A stretch of DNA of 64,000 bases from Tissierella simiarum. Lineage in GTDB: Bacteria > Bacillota > Clostridia > Tissierellales > Tissierellaceae. Under the pieces are notes generated by a model. The model had not been told where the DNA came from and did not search any database. It worked only from the letters and a program-made list of their open reading frames with translations. The DNA lies in assembly GCF_018917865.1 (NCBI RefSeq), contig NZ_JAHLPM010000002.1:310001-374000 (forward strand), given 5' to 3'. Positions 54,732 through 62,862 of the stretch are shown in pieces (the first letter of the stretch is position 1; every line of letters starts with the position of its first letter). The position numbers and the translations under genes are program-made.

Positions 54732-54845
54732 GCCCCACGGAATCACTCATAAGAGTGACTCCGAAGGGCTATAACCATTCGTGTAGGATCTCAATAATCC
54801 CTATGCTGCTCACATATCAATGCTTAAGCATACTCACTTTTTATG
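54732..54845 (-). promoter_or_regulatory. Attenuator-like leader of the GNAT gene
   Basis: About 110 nt of structured leader ending in a strong terminator (stem AGCCCTTCGGAGTCACTC / GAGTGATTCCGTGGGGCT, followed by TTTTTATA) just 14 bases before the ribosome site. Upstream are a GGGA/TCCT hairpin and a four-codon frame (ATG CTT AAG CAT TGA). The class of RNA is not recognised. Such leaders control antibiotic-resistance genes through ribosome stalling in several Firmicutes. Confidence 0.5.
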
Positions 54846-54938
54846 TATTATTACATATATTTTCCATATTGTCAACTGGTTCCCAACTGTTTACATCGGA
54901 ATCTTTTTGATTATTTGAAAAAATAAATAATATTTGCA

Positions 54939-55328
54939 TTATAAACTATCTAATTGAATCCCCATACTTTCAATGTCATCATAAAAGAGAACTTTGTTTG
55001 ATATTCCAACTAATGTTTCAGATATATCAGAACCACCTTTTGCTATTGTGATAACAGGTATTCCTTTGGCATAAGCATATCCTGCCTCAATTCCTAATCC
55101 TACACCTTTCTCACTTAATTCAATAACAACCAAGTCACACATATCAATTTTCTCGAATGTTAATTTCATTAATTCATGAGGATTATACTCTATCTGTCGA
55201 TTACTTTCGATGTCCCGAACAATACAAATTGTTTCATATCCTCTTTTTTCAAAGATTGATGAGATTTTATCAACAATTGATTTGTTACTATAATTTTCAT
55301 GATATTTAATTCCTATATACACTCTCAT
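54939..55328 (-). CDS. Nucleoside 2-deoxyribosyltransferase-like protein
   Basis: A 129-residue Rossmann-like protein. YIGIKYHENYSNKSIVDKISSIFEKRGYETICI and CDLVVIELSEKGVGLGIEAGYAYAKGIPVITIAKGG, with the Glu of GLGIEAGYAYA as the nucleophile, fit the Nuc_deoxyrib_tr family. It would move or cleave deoxyribose from nucleosides. GAGGAGA before the ATG. Confidence 0.8.
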   Translation of the reverse strand: MRVYIGIKYHENYSNKSIVDKISSIFEKRGYETICIVRDIESNRQIEYNPHELMKLTFEKIDMCDLVVIELSEKGVGLGIEAGYAYAKGIPVITIAKGGSDISETLVGISNKVLFYDDIESMGIQLDSL

Positions 55329-55390
55329 ATAGACTCTCTCCTCATTATATAGAGTTATTGTTAATACTTAACATATAGTACTCTCCCTTA

Positions 55391-55545
55391 GATTTTCTTT
55401 TTATAAAAAAATCCTCTATCTTCTATGTACTTAGTTAACTCAAATGACTTATTTATATCTTTAAAATCTGCTGATTGAATTGATGATATTAAAGTATAGC
55501 TTATTATTGTAGAATTTACCTGATCTTCATCCCATGGTAATCACT
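55391..55545 (-). pseudogene. C-terminal protein fragment, family not recognised
   Basis: In one frame: WDEDQVNSTIISYTLISSIQ and FKDINKSFELTKYIEDRGFFYKKKI before a stop. It has no start codon or ribosome site, and stops lie just upstream. The rest of 55546-55699 holds only the next terminator. Confidence 0.4.
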
Positions 55546-55633
55546 TCTTGGTTAGAAGCTATAATAGAATCCTTAATATTTAAAATGTGTTCGATAAAGA
55601 AATTATATAAAAATTAGATATAGGCATATACAA

Positions 55634-55676
55634 AAAGAGTAATATACCTTTATACAGAAAATATATTACTCTCTTA
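55634..55676 (-). terminator. Terminator of the glycerol dehydrogenase gene
   Basis: Stem AAGAGTAATATA / TATATTACTCTT with a T-run on the minus strand, 25 bp after the gene. Confidence 0.75.
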
Positions 55677-55699
55677 AAATTTCTATTTATTAACTTAAG

Positions 55700-56809
55700 T
55701 TATTTCCCTATTTTATCAAGATATTCTTGACCTATTTTATCAGCCATCAAAATAGCTGCATATATATCGTCTAAAGTTGTTCCTTCTGGGATATTGTATA
55801 CTGAAGATTCTCCCTCTGGTACATACGCAATATTAACAACTTCTTTTATCTTTCTCTCTACATCTTCAGTTAAACCTAATTGTTTTAAGGTAACAGGTAG
55901 TCCAACATCTGTACAAAGTTTTAGTACATCTTCCAATTCTTCCTCTGACTTATCTTGTAAAACTAGTAATGCTACTGTACCAAAAGCAACACGATGACCG
56001 TGTAAAAACTCATGACATTCAGGAATAGCTGTCAATGCATCTTGAATAGAATGTGCACATGAGACTCCACCATTTTCAAAACCTATACCACTTAAATAAG
56101 TGTTTGCTTCGATAACATTCTCTAAAGCCTGAGTAACTACATTTAATTCAACGGCCTGAACAGCTTTTAATGCATCCCTTTTTAAGGTCTCATAGCAAAG
56201 TTTTGCCAATCCATATCCTGTTTGTGAAATATAACTTCCAACTACATTTTTCTTATGTTCTTCATAACCTACTCTTGCTTCAAAATAAGTAGCCAATGCA
56301 TCACCTATTCCTGCTACTAAAGTGTGTACCGGTGCATTTGCTATCATTTGACTATCTACTAAAACCAAGTCTGGATTTGACTTAAAGAATTCAAAACCAC
56401 AAACATTACCTTTCTCGTCATAAATTACAGCAACAGCACTACAAGGAGCATCAGATGACGCAATAGTAGGTGATATAATTACAGGAATATTAGTTTTAGC
56501 TGCAGCTGTTTTTGCTGTATCTAATACCTTTCCTCCACCAAGTCCTATAATTCCATTAAAATTACCCTTTCTTATAATATCAGCTACACGATCAATTTCA
56601 GCATATGTTATTTCTCCTGTAAATCTTTCAAAAGTACAGTTAATTCCTGCCTCTTTAAAGCCCTTTTCAATATCATCTTTTTTCATTTTTAAAGCTGTAT
56701 TACCTGAAAGAATTAGAAAATTATCTCCAAAATCTTTTACTAACTGTCCTAATTCATCTAATGCATTCTTACCTTGTATATATCTAGGTGGTGCTTGGAT
56801 TCTTATCAT
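55700..56809 (-). CDS. gldA: Glycerol dehydrogenase
   Basis: A 369-residue iron/zinc alcohol dehydrogenase. NAD-binding loop GLGGGKVLDTAK (about residue 92), ISPTIASSDAPCSAVAVIY (about 117), metal ligands Asp in AGIGDALATYFEA, His in CAHSIQDAL and His in EFLHGHRVAFGT. It oxidises glycerol to dihydroxyacetone with NAD. The gene stands alone after GAGGAGG. No dhaKLM genes are near. Confidence 0.96.
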   Translation of the reverse strand: MIRIQAPPRYIQGKNALDELGQLVKDFGDNFLILSGNTALKMKKDDIEKGFKEAGINCTFERFTGEITYAEIDRVADIIRKGNFNGIIGLGGGKVLDTAKTAAAKTNIPVIISPTIASSDAPCSAVAVIYDEKGNVCGFEFFKSNPDLVLVDSQMIANAPVHTLVAGIGDALATYFEARVGYEEHKKNVVGSYISQTGYGLAKLCYETLKRDALKAVQAVELNVVTQALENVIEANTYLSGIGFENGGVSCAHSIQDALTAIPECHEFLHGHRVAFGTVALLVLQDKSEEELEDVLKLCTDVGLPVTLKQLGLTEDVERKIKEVVNIAYVPEGESSVYNIPEGTTLDDIYAAILMADKIGQEYLDKIGK

Positions 56810-56982
56810 ATTTTCTTGCCTCCTCGATGTTTTATGTGAAATTTTTAACCTAGTTATTTGTATGTTACTATATTTTTATTTTAAAATCAAGACAATTTCT
56901 TTCCTTCTCTAAATAGAATATTCACTTAAAACTCTTCTCCATTACAACATTTTACTATTATTATATAATTTACATTTACCTC

Positions 56983-57602
56983 CTACTCCCAATCCTCTGG
57001 TATCCTTCCTATCTCCGTATCTTTAAACCTTTCATGTCCAATACCCTTTGTAAGAAGCTTCTGCATAAGCCCTTTTTTAAGCTCCTTTGTTTTTTCTATA
57101 AGGTTATCGGTAATTTCTATTTGTTCGTCTACTGAGGATAGAATAGAGGCTTTTTTTTGTTGTTCTTGTAGTGGTGGAACTACTATTTTTAATGCTTTTA
57201 AATCTAAACTATTTATAGCCTCAAATGTACTACCTTGTGAAAACTTTTTTAATTCGTTTTGGTAAACTTGCAAAATATAGAATATATATTTAAAATGACT
57301 TTTAGCAATTTGCCTAATAGCCCCAAGACCTCTCCCAATACACGATTTAATATTATTGATATTTACATCTCCAACTGGCACTCTAACCGAAATTAAAATA
57401 TCAAATGGATTGGCAATCTTTGTAGGTTTTGTACACCATTTCTTTACAATTGATTAATAGTACCAAATTCCGTTTTACCTTGAAAAAAGGTATACCTTTT
57501 GCATCTTCATTATAGCTTGATGAATCTGGAGATTGTCCCATAATTATTTTAGTAACTTCTCCTAACTTCCCAATCCTCTGGTATATCTCCTAATTCCGTC
57601 AT
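56983..57602 (-). pseudogene. Type I restriction specificity subunit HsdS, frameshifted and truncated
   Basis: The frame starts MTELGDIPEDWEVR, shifts to LGEVTKIIMGQSPDSSSYNEDAKG, shifts again to QGKTEFGTINQL, meets a stop, and shifts once more to KKWCTKPTKIANPFDILIS, before the intact 132-codon end with VGDVNINNIKSCIGRGLGAIR, IVVPPLQEQQKK and GIGHERFKDTEIGRIPEDWE. This is one target-recognition domain plus the central conserved helix; the second domain is missing. The shift at a T-run (CCTTTTTTC) suggests slippage. No hsdM or hsdR is in the window. Confidence 0.88.
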
Positions 57603-57634
57603 CTTATATCCTTCTCTAACTTTCTTCACTTTTC

Positions 57635-58024
57635 TCACCTACTATCCTTCGTTACTTTCATTTCATCTAAATTGATTATTGCTCCTACTTCTTTCAAAAA
57701 GTCCATTCCTATTATGCCATTTATATCAAAACCATAATCCATGACTCCAACTTCAATTTTAAAATTCTTCAATTCCATGTCTCCAAGTATTATTGAATCT
57801 ACATCCTTTTTATATACAAATTCTGAACCACCTATTCCAGAAATAGTTTCAATAATATCATCGACTTCTATTGTTATACCTATTTTATCAACAATATCCA
57901 TCTTAAATACAGTTCCTCCTGAACCTGTATCTAAAAGTACATTATCAATAGAAATACTTTTACTCTTATATGAAAGTTTAATAGTGCAGAAAGGAAGTCC
58001 ATATTTTAGATTGAGATTAGCCAT
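57635..58024 (-). CDS. Retropepsin-like aspartic protease family protein
   Basis: A 129-residue protein. Catalytic-type motif LLDTGSGGTVF (D-T-G-S/A) lies near residue 32, and the flanking strand GIIGMDFLKEVG near 108 is the second conserved feature. Proteins of this size act as a homodimer, since one chain gives one Asp. No membrane part. Start chosen at MANLNLK. It overlaps the preceding gene by 8 bp, a translational coupling that suggests a partner or antitoxin-like pair. Confidence 0.75.
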   Translation of the reverse strand: MANLNLKYGLPFCTIKLSYKSKSISIDNVLLDTGSGGTVFKMDIVDKIGITIEVDDIIETISGIGGSEFVYKKDVDSIILGDMELKNFKIEVGVMDYGFDINGIIGMDFLKEVGAIINLDEMKVTKDSR

Positions 58025-58277
58025 TTTTTCGCACCCCAATCCAATTTCTTTCTTCTATGAATAGCTCTTCATTTTTAGTATGATAAACATACATTTCCCT
58101 GCTTTTATCTTTCTTATGTCTATTTGCATATTCCCTAAGAGCAGCTCTACCTTCATCATATACATTTATAATAGATAGTTCGTCAATAATTCTTTTTCCT
58201 GCCTCAGAACGAGCTTCTACAGCCTCAAATAAAAGCCATTTGTTAGGATACAGTTTTCTTGCCTCATTCCATTTCAT
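58017..58277 (-). CDS. Small conserved hypothetical protein
   Basis: An 86-residue protein from the ATG after GGGAGGTTG: KWNEARKLYPNKWLLFEAVEARSEAGKRIIDELSII and EGRAALREYANRHKKDKSREMYVYHT. It resembles a common clostridial partner of the retropepsin-like gene; no function known. Translation is coupled to the protease. Confidence 0.7.
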   Translation of the reverse strand: MKWNEARKLYPNKWLLFEAVEARSEAGKRIIDELSIINVYDEGRAALREYANRHKKDKSREMYVYHTKNEELFIEERNWIGVRKNG

Positions 58278-58339
58278 TGATACAACCTCCCAACTTTTCA
58301 ATTTAATCATCAATTCTCAGTTCTTTATTCTAAATTTCC

Positions 58340-58429
58340 TTATATTATGTCAAATCCTAGTTCTTCAAGGTAATGGTTTAGTTGTTCTTCTGATTCTTGT
58401 TTCTCCTCCGAAGTTACATATTTATACAT
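58340..58429 (-). CDS. Tiny 29-residue ORF or C-terminal fragment
   Basis: ATG then KYVTSEEKQESEEQLNHYLE and ELGFDII, with no clear ribosome site (TTATAATGTATAA). Codon use is plausible, but it could be the remnant of a longer gene. Confidence 0.3.
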   Translation of the reverse strand: MYKYVTSEEKQESEEQLNHYLEELGFDII

Positions 58430-58527
58430 TATAATCTTATTTTATCATATTGCTATTTTAATAAAAGTTGTAACTTTCTATATATCCTTTATTAGTATCT
58501 TTATTCTTAAAATCTCTAGCTATATAA

Positions 58528-58577
58528 AAAGCTATTGATACAAAACCTTTAAAGTCTTCATTATATCAATAGCTTTA
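58528..58577 (-). terminator. Terminator
   Basis: Stem AAAGCTATTGATA / TATCAATAGCTTT downstream of the flavin-fold gene, with T-runs. Confidence 0.7.
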
Positions 58578-58635
58578 ATACATATAGAATATATTTACTT
58601 CACTATGAAATTAGAGATTTTACTTACCTATGAAA

Positions 58636-59199
58636 CTATTCCATTCTACCCCATTTCATTTCTTCGCCATGTATATCATATTTTTTCCTCTTGGCTTTAA
58701 TTTCTTCAATTTCTACTCTATATACATTAGTTCGTTTTAATCCTGCCTTAATTGCCATATTAAAGTAGTCCATCTTTGTTAAAGTGTATTTTTCACATAT
58801 AAGCTTCATAGCTTTAATTTTCTCATCTTCATCTTCTACTAACTTTACTTTACCTTTCACAACTGCTGATTCGTATTCAGTGGTAAAGACCTTACTAATT
58901 AGTAGTACAGCCTTTGATTCATCTTTTACAATTTCATCTAATTCTTCTTTTGTATAGTTTTCTGGAATCTTTGTTTCTCCAACAAATGCTATACTAACTT
59001 TAGGACTTTTCTCAAATATCTTTACTTTTTTTCCATCCATTGCAGAATGAAAATACAAGTTGTTCCCATCTCTTACAATAGAAAGAGGAATTCCATAAGG
59101 TTCGTTATCCTCTCCAATCATAGAAAGAACTCCATATCTAGATTTATCTATGACTTTAAGTCCAAATTCTCTACTCATTTCTCTATCTTTTCTTCTCAT
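58636..59199 (-). CDS. Pyridoxamine 5'-phosphate oxidase-fold protein (NimA-like)
   Basis: A 187-residue split-barrel flavoprotein: YGVLSMIGEDNEPYGIPLSIVRDGNNLYFHSAMDGKKVKIFEKSPKVSIAFVGETK and YESAVVKGKVKLVEDEDEKIKAMKLICEKY. This matches the NimA/pyridoxamine oxidase-related group that includes 5-nitroimidazole resistance proteins; substrate not predictable. Start is the ATG after AGGTGGG. Confidence 0.87.
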   Translation of the reverse strand: MRRKDREMSREFGLKVIDKSRYGVLSMIGEDNEPYGIPLSIVRDGNNLYFHSAMDGKKVKIFEKSPKVSIAFVGETKIPENYTKEELDEIVKDESKAVLLISKVFTTEYESAVVKGKVKLVEDEDEKIKAMKLICEKYTLTKMDYFNMAIKAGLKRTNVYRVEIEEIKAKRKKYDIHGEEMKWGRME

Positions 59200-59319
59200 A
59201 ATCCCACCTACCTGATACATATTCTCATTCCATATAATATCTTCTAATCTGCTATAATTTTACTAACAATCGACCTGAAAATTCAACAATAAGCCCTTCT
59301 CTATCAATACTTATAAATC

Positions 59320-59352
59320 TATGTTCATTACATAAATAATGAACATAGTTAT
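59320..59352 (-). terminator. Terminator of the C45 peptidase gene
   Basis: Stem CTATGTTCATTA / TAATGAACATAG, 60 bp past the gene. Upstream and downstream bases (59221-59319) include a protein-like stretch FISIDREGLIVEFSG without a start. Confidence 0.6.
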
Positions 59353-59412
59353 TTTCTTCCTTAAAATGATTAAAATTATTACTATTGGTTTGTTGCCTTC
59401 TTTGGATAATGA

Positions 59413-60414
59413 TCATTTTATGAAGCTAAGCCTTTTATCCTGTTTAAATGATTTTCTTGAAGGATTTCCTTCAACTCTAAAAATTATATCATCTGTTAAA
59501 TCATAGATTGATGACCAGACCGTATCAAGTCCTTGCTTACGATCATATTGGCACATAAATCCCATCTTTCCAGATAAAAGATTTTTTGCAAAATCTAGTG
59601 AATAATCTTGGTTGTTTGTAAATGCATTTACTAATGTTTCATATCGTTCATGAGAATGTATATCATCAACACCATCAAATTGGTATTCCTGCATTTCACG
59701 AGATATAAAATGATTGGTTGTAAAGACATAATTTTTTCCTTCTCTAGGGGCTAGGATAACAACTTTATCACAATTACATTCCACAACTGCAATATTACCA
59801 GACTTGTCTGCCAGTGTAATTGTCTGCGGTGAAGCAATAGGGATTTCTTTTAATGCTAAAATAGCTTCATCTGTTGTTTTACATTTCTCTAAAATATATC
59901 TGACAAGCATTCCTGCATTAAATCCAGGCTTTATCTTTATGGGATAAATAAAAGTCAATCCAGCTGCTAATCCATGTTCATTGACACCATCTTCCATTTC
60001 TGTCCATGCAGTCGTATTGCCAACAAATGAATAGGCATTATTCAGCTTATAATAAGAACTATCACACAACTTTTCCATACTCACAATAAAATCACTATTT
60101 TTACCAAAGATGGTTTTCCCCTTGTAAGAGAAAGCAAAACAAGAACATTTATTATCAAATACAAAGCAATACATAGTAAAAAGAAAGTCTGCTATATGCA
60201 TATAATCAATTTGTAATCCATCTGCCATGCCCTTTATTTCTTCAATTATTTCCGGATAAAATTTCTCGTAAATTGGCAGACATTTTGCTGCAAATTCTTT
60301 TCTCTCATCATTTATAGGTATGTTATCTATGGGATTAACACCTTTTTTATGCAATATATTCCCATAACGTAGTCCTGCTTCATAGTGACTGCCTTTCCAT
60401 CTTGAATGATACAT
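59413..60414 (-). CDS. C45 family peptidase / choloylglycine hydrolase-like Ntn hydrolase
   Basis: A 333-residue protein. The segment DNKCSCFAFSYKGKTIFGKNSDF near residue 92 carries the Cys that becomes the N-terminal nucleophile after processing. GLAAGLTFIYPIKIKPGFNAGMLVRYILEKCKTTDEAI and SPQTITLADKSGNIAVVE follow the acyl-CoA:6-APA acyltransferase pattern. It may hydrolyse linear amides or bile-type conjugates. No signal peptide. GGAGAGTG ribosome site. Confidence 0.88.
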   Translation of the reverse strand: MYHSRWKGSHYEAGLRYGNILHKKGVNPIDNIPINDERKEFAAKCLPIYEKFYPEIIEEIKGMADGLQIDYMHIADFLFTMYCFVFDNKCSCFAFSYKGKTIFGKNSDFIVSMEKLCDSSYYKLNNAYSFVGNTTAWTEMEDGVNEHGLAAGLTFIYPIKIKPGFNAGMLVRYILEKCKTTDEAILALKEIPIASPQTITLADKSGNIAVVECNCDKVVILAPREGKNYVFTTNHFISREMQEYQFDGVDDIHSHERYETLVNAFTNNQDYSLDFAKNLLSGKMGFMCQYDRKQGLDTVWSSIYDLTDDIIFRVEGNPSRKSFKQDKRLSFIK

Positions 60415-60649
60415 AATTTCACTCTCCTATTTTCAATTTGAGAGCTAACGTTAACTCATACTACAAGCTTAGTTTAATAAAAATTTTATGTCAAGAGATA
60501 TATTAATATTGTGTATTCCCTTGTATAATTTCTTTTCGACTACACATTTTTCAACTTATTGGATATTTTATAAAAACTGCAAAATATTCATTAATTTAAT
60601 TCTTTCATAATATATAAAAAGCATATACATAATTAGCAGATAATAATAC

Positions 60650-61012
60650 TTAAATCCCAAAATGAATTAACCATTTATTTTCTTTGATTGCATCACAAAT
60701 TTTCTTAGTCAATTCTTTAAGTTCTTTTGATTTATACTTAGCATTTTCTTCAATAATAATATTTAAGAATTGTTTAAGAGACTTGGGAGGTATTAATGTC
60801 ACTCCATAATATGCAAGATCTTTATATGGTCTATTTGTATTATGTGCAAATGTTTCAAGGTTTTTCATTTTATCTCCAAATCCCTTATAATAGATTTCAT
60901 CAATAAGGTCACCATCAACAGAAATACAATTATATTTTTCAGGTTCATAGAAATCATAATCTTTATTTTTTTCAATACAATCAATTATTCCAAACTCATG
61001 GATATAAGGCAT
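60650..61012 (-). CDS. Hypothetical protein
   Basis: A 120-residue soluble protein from the ATG after GGGGGGAT: PYIHEFGIIDCIEKNKDYDF, YNCISVDGDLIDEIY, NRPYKDLAYYGVTLIPPKS, LIHFGI. It is a small conserved family in Firmicutes with no assigned role. Nothing else of note is in 60415-60649. Confidence 0.65.
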   Translation of the reverse strand: MPYIHEFGIIDCIEKNKDYDFYEPEKYNCISVDGDLIDEIYYKGFGDKMKNLETFAHNTNRPYKDLAYYGVTLIPPKSLKQFLNIIIEENAKYKSKELKELTKKICDAIKENKWLIHFGI

Positions 61013-61223
61013 GAACAATCCCCCCAACATAAAATATTTCAGTTTTTAAATTTTTATAAAAGAATAATGCATCTATATAGAAATGGCACTGAAGATAAAA
61101 CTATATTTCATTAAAAAGTATTATATGGGAATAATGAGGTTAACTTAGATAATATTAAAACTTCCTCCATAATTAAAGGCATTCTTTGGTTATTAATAAT
61201 AAATTAACTTTATATTTCTACTT

Positions 61224-61793
61224 TTATTTACTTCTATGATGATTTTTTCTTTTTAAAAAATAAAATCCTACAATACATATAATTACACCTGTAATGGCAG
61301 GTTTTAAAATGGCCATACCTGCATTACCACTAAAAACAACACTCCATAATACCTTTAATATAGCAGCTGAAATAACAACCCAGAAAAGCCATTTCCAATT
61401 TCTCTGCCAAGCAGCTAGAATAAGCATTACAAAAAAAGTGGGAATGGTTAAACTCATTAAAATTTTTGTAATGTTCCATGTACCTTTCAAATAATCCATT
61501 TCATAAGAAAGGAAAGATAATACATTTAGATTACTGGTTTCTGGTGCTGGAAACCAAAACATACTTGTAAATAGTGCAAAGATTGAAGCAAATATACCTG
61601 TCCAGCTCTTTTTAAATGCAAACACTACTATAGGTATAATAAATATTGGTCTTATATACCAACTAAGAATATTATGATGTCTTTCAAATGCCCAGTTAAA
61701 AAATAAATCATTTGTAAGAAAAACAACAATAAATATTATTGTAGCCAAGGCAAAACACATACCCAATATAAAATCTGTTTTCCTATTCAACAT
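61224..61793 (-). CDS. Integral membrane protein of unknown function
   Basis: A 189-residue protein with about five hydrophobic segments (near residues 8-28, 42-60, 66-84, 108-128, 135-150, 158-178). It ends with a basic tail FLKRKNHHRSK. The context is just behind a TetR gene (21 bp), so it is probably controlled with it. No family recognised. Confidence 0.65.
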   Translation of the reverse strand: MLNRKTDFILGMCFALATIIFIVVFLTNDLFFNWAFERHHNILSWYIRPIFIIPIVVFAFKKSWTGIFASIFALFTSMFWFPAPETSNLNVLSFLSYEMDYLKGTWNITKILMSLTIPTFFVMLILAAWQRNWKWLFWVVISAAILKVLWSVVFSGNAGMAILKPAITGVIICIVGFYFLKRKNHHRSK

Positions 61794-61814
61794 AAATAGA
61801 CCTCCTTTAAATTA

Positions 61815-62462
61815 TTATCTATAAAAGTTATCTTTATTTGAAATTCCTTTAAAAATAATATTTAATAGCGAATTAACCAATTGATTAACCTCTTCTTCAT
61901 ACTGTTCATAATTAATCTCATTATATTTATCCATCATATAATCAATTACTGTCTGATTTAGAGATTGTAATAACATACTTAGTGCTAAAGTATCTACATT
62001 ATCTTGTATCTCACCTTTAGATTTTGCTTTATCTATCATGTGAACAAAAAATAGTGAAGACTTCTTTTCTCCCTCCTTTAAAACTGCTGACTTTGCAATA
62101 TTATCATTCTCTTTTGAAAATTGTTCTCCTAGAGCTGCATACATAGGATAAGTTTTAGTAAATTCTAATCCTTTTTTAAATAGTAAACGAATTTGTTCAA
62201 ATAGAGATAAAGTTTGAAATCGTTCAAGAGCAGTATTGAAAAACTCTATTTTAGTATTAATGGCTATAGTCATAATATAAACATACAAATCTAACTTATC
62301 TCTAAAATATTGATAAAAGCTTCCTTTAGCTATATTAGCTCGCTTGCATATTTGGTTGATACTAGCTAAGTTATAATTAGCTGAAGAGAATTCTTCTAGA
62401 GCTGATGAGATAATTGCGTCTCTTTTTTCCTCAGGTAAATTAAAAAATGTACTTTTAGGCAC
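61815..62462 (-). CDS. TetR/AcrR family transcriptional regulator
   Basis: A 215-residue regulator. The DNA-binding part is NLPEEKRDAIISSALEEFSSANYNLASINQICKRANIAKGSFYQYFRDKLDLYVY. I select the GTG at 62462, with AGGAGG seven bases upstream, as start; an upstream ATG lies inside the operator. Probably represses its own operon with the membrane protein and perhaps other exporters. Confidence 0.88.
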   Translation of the reverse strand: MPKSTFFNLPEEKRDAIISSALEEFSSANYNLASINQICKRANIAKGSFYQYFRDKLDLYVYIMTIAINTKIEFFNTALERFQTLSLFEQIRLLFKKGLEFTKTYPMYAALGEQFSKENDNIAKSAVLKEGEKKSSLFFVHMIDKAKSKGEIQDNVDTLALSMLLQSLNQTVIDYMMDKYNEINYEQYEEEVNQLVNSLLNIIFKGISNKDNFYR

Positions 62463-62480
62463 AATTAGTCCTCCTTTCAA

Positions 62481-62504
62481 CAATGTGACCACATGGTCAT
62501 ATTG
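62481..62504. promoter_or_regulatory. TetR-type operator upstream of its gene
   Basis: Dyad CAATGTGACCA-CA-TGGTCATATTG, 24 bp with one mismatch, immediately upstream of the ribosome site of the regulator. It is of the length and form of TetR-family operators. Confidence 0.65.
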
Positions 62505-62663
62505 TTGGTTTTATTTTATTATACTAGGTTACTTTTGTCAATAACAATGTAGATATAATGTGAAGAATTCAATATATATCCCATAATATTTGCACAAGTT
62601 CAACCAATCGTAAGATATAAATATTATAATCCCTTAATTACTTTTTTCTAAGAAGATAAAAAA

Positions 62664-62707
62664 TCAGGAGAATTCATGGATTAAATCATGAACTCTCCTG
62701 ATTTTAA
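62664..62707. terminator. Terminator-like hairpin
   Basis: Stem AAAATCAGGAGAATTCATGA / TCATGAACTCTCCTGATTTT. The surrounding 62510-62862 shows no gene. Confidence 0.7.
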
Positions 62708-62862
62708 AAAACTTTATTTTATTAAAACAACATTCCTGTAACCTGAAAATAAAGTTCTTCAAGGAAAGGAAATAGGACTAAAAGCTAAGTCATAAAGGAT
62801 TAGGTATATGAAACTTGTTTAAGTGATAGAAATTAGAGATTTTTTTGGTAACTATTAGTAAA

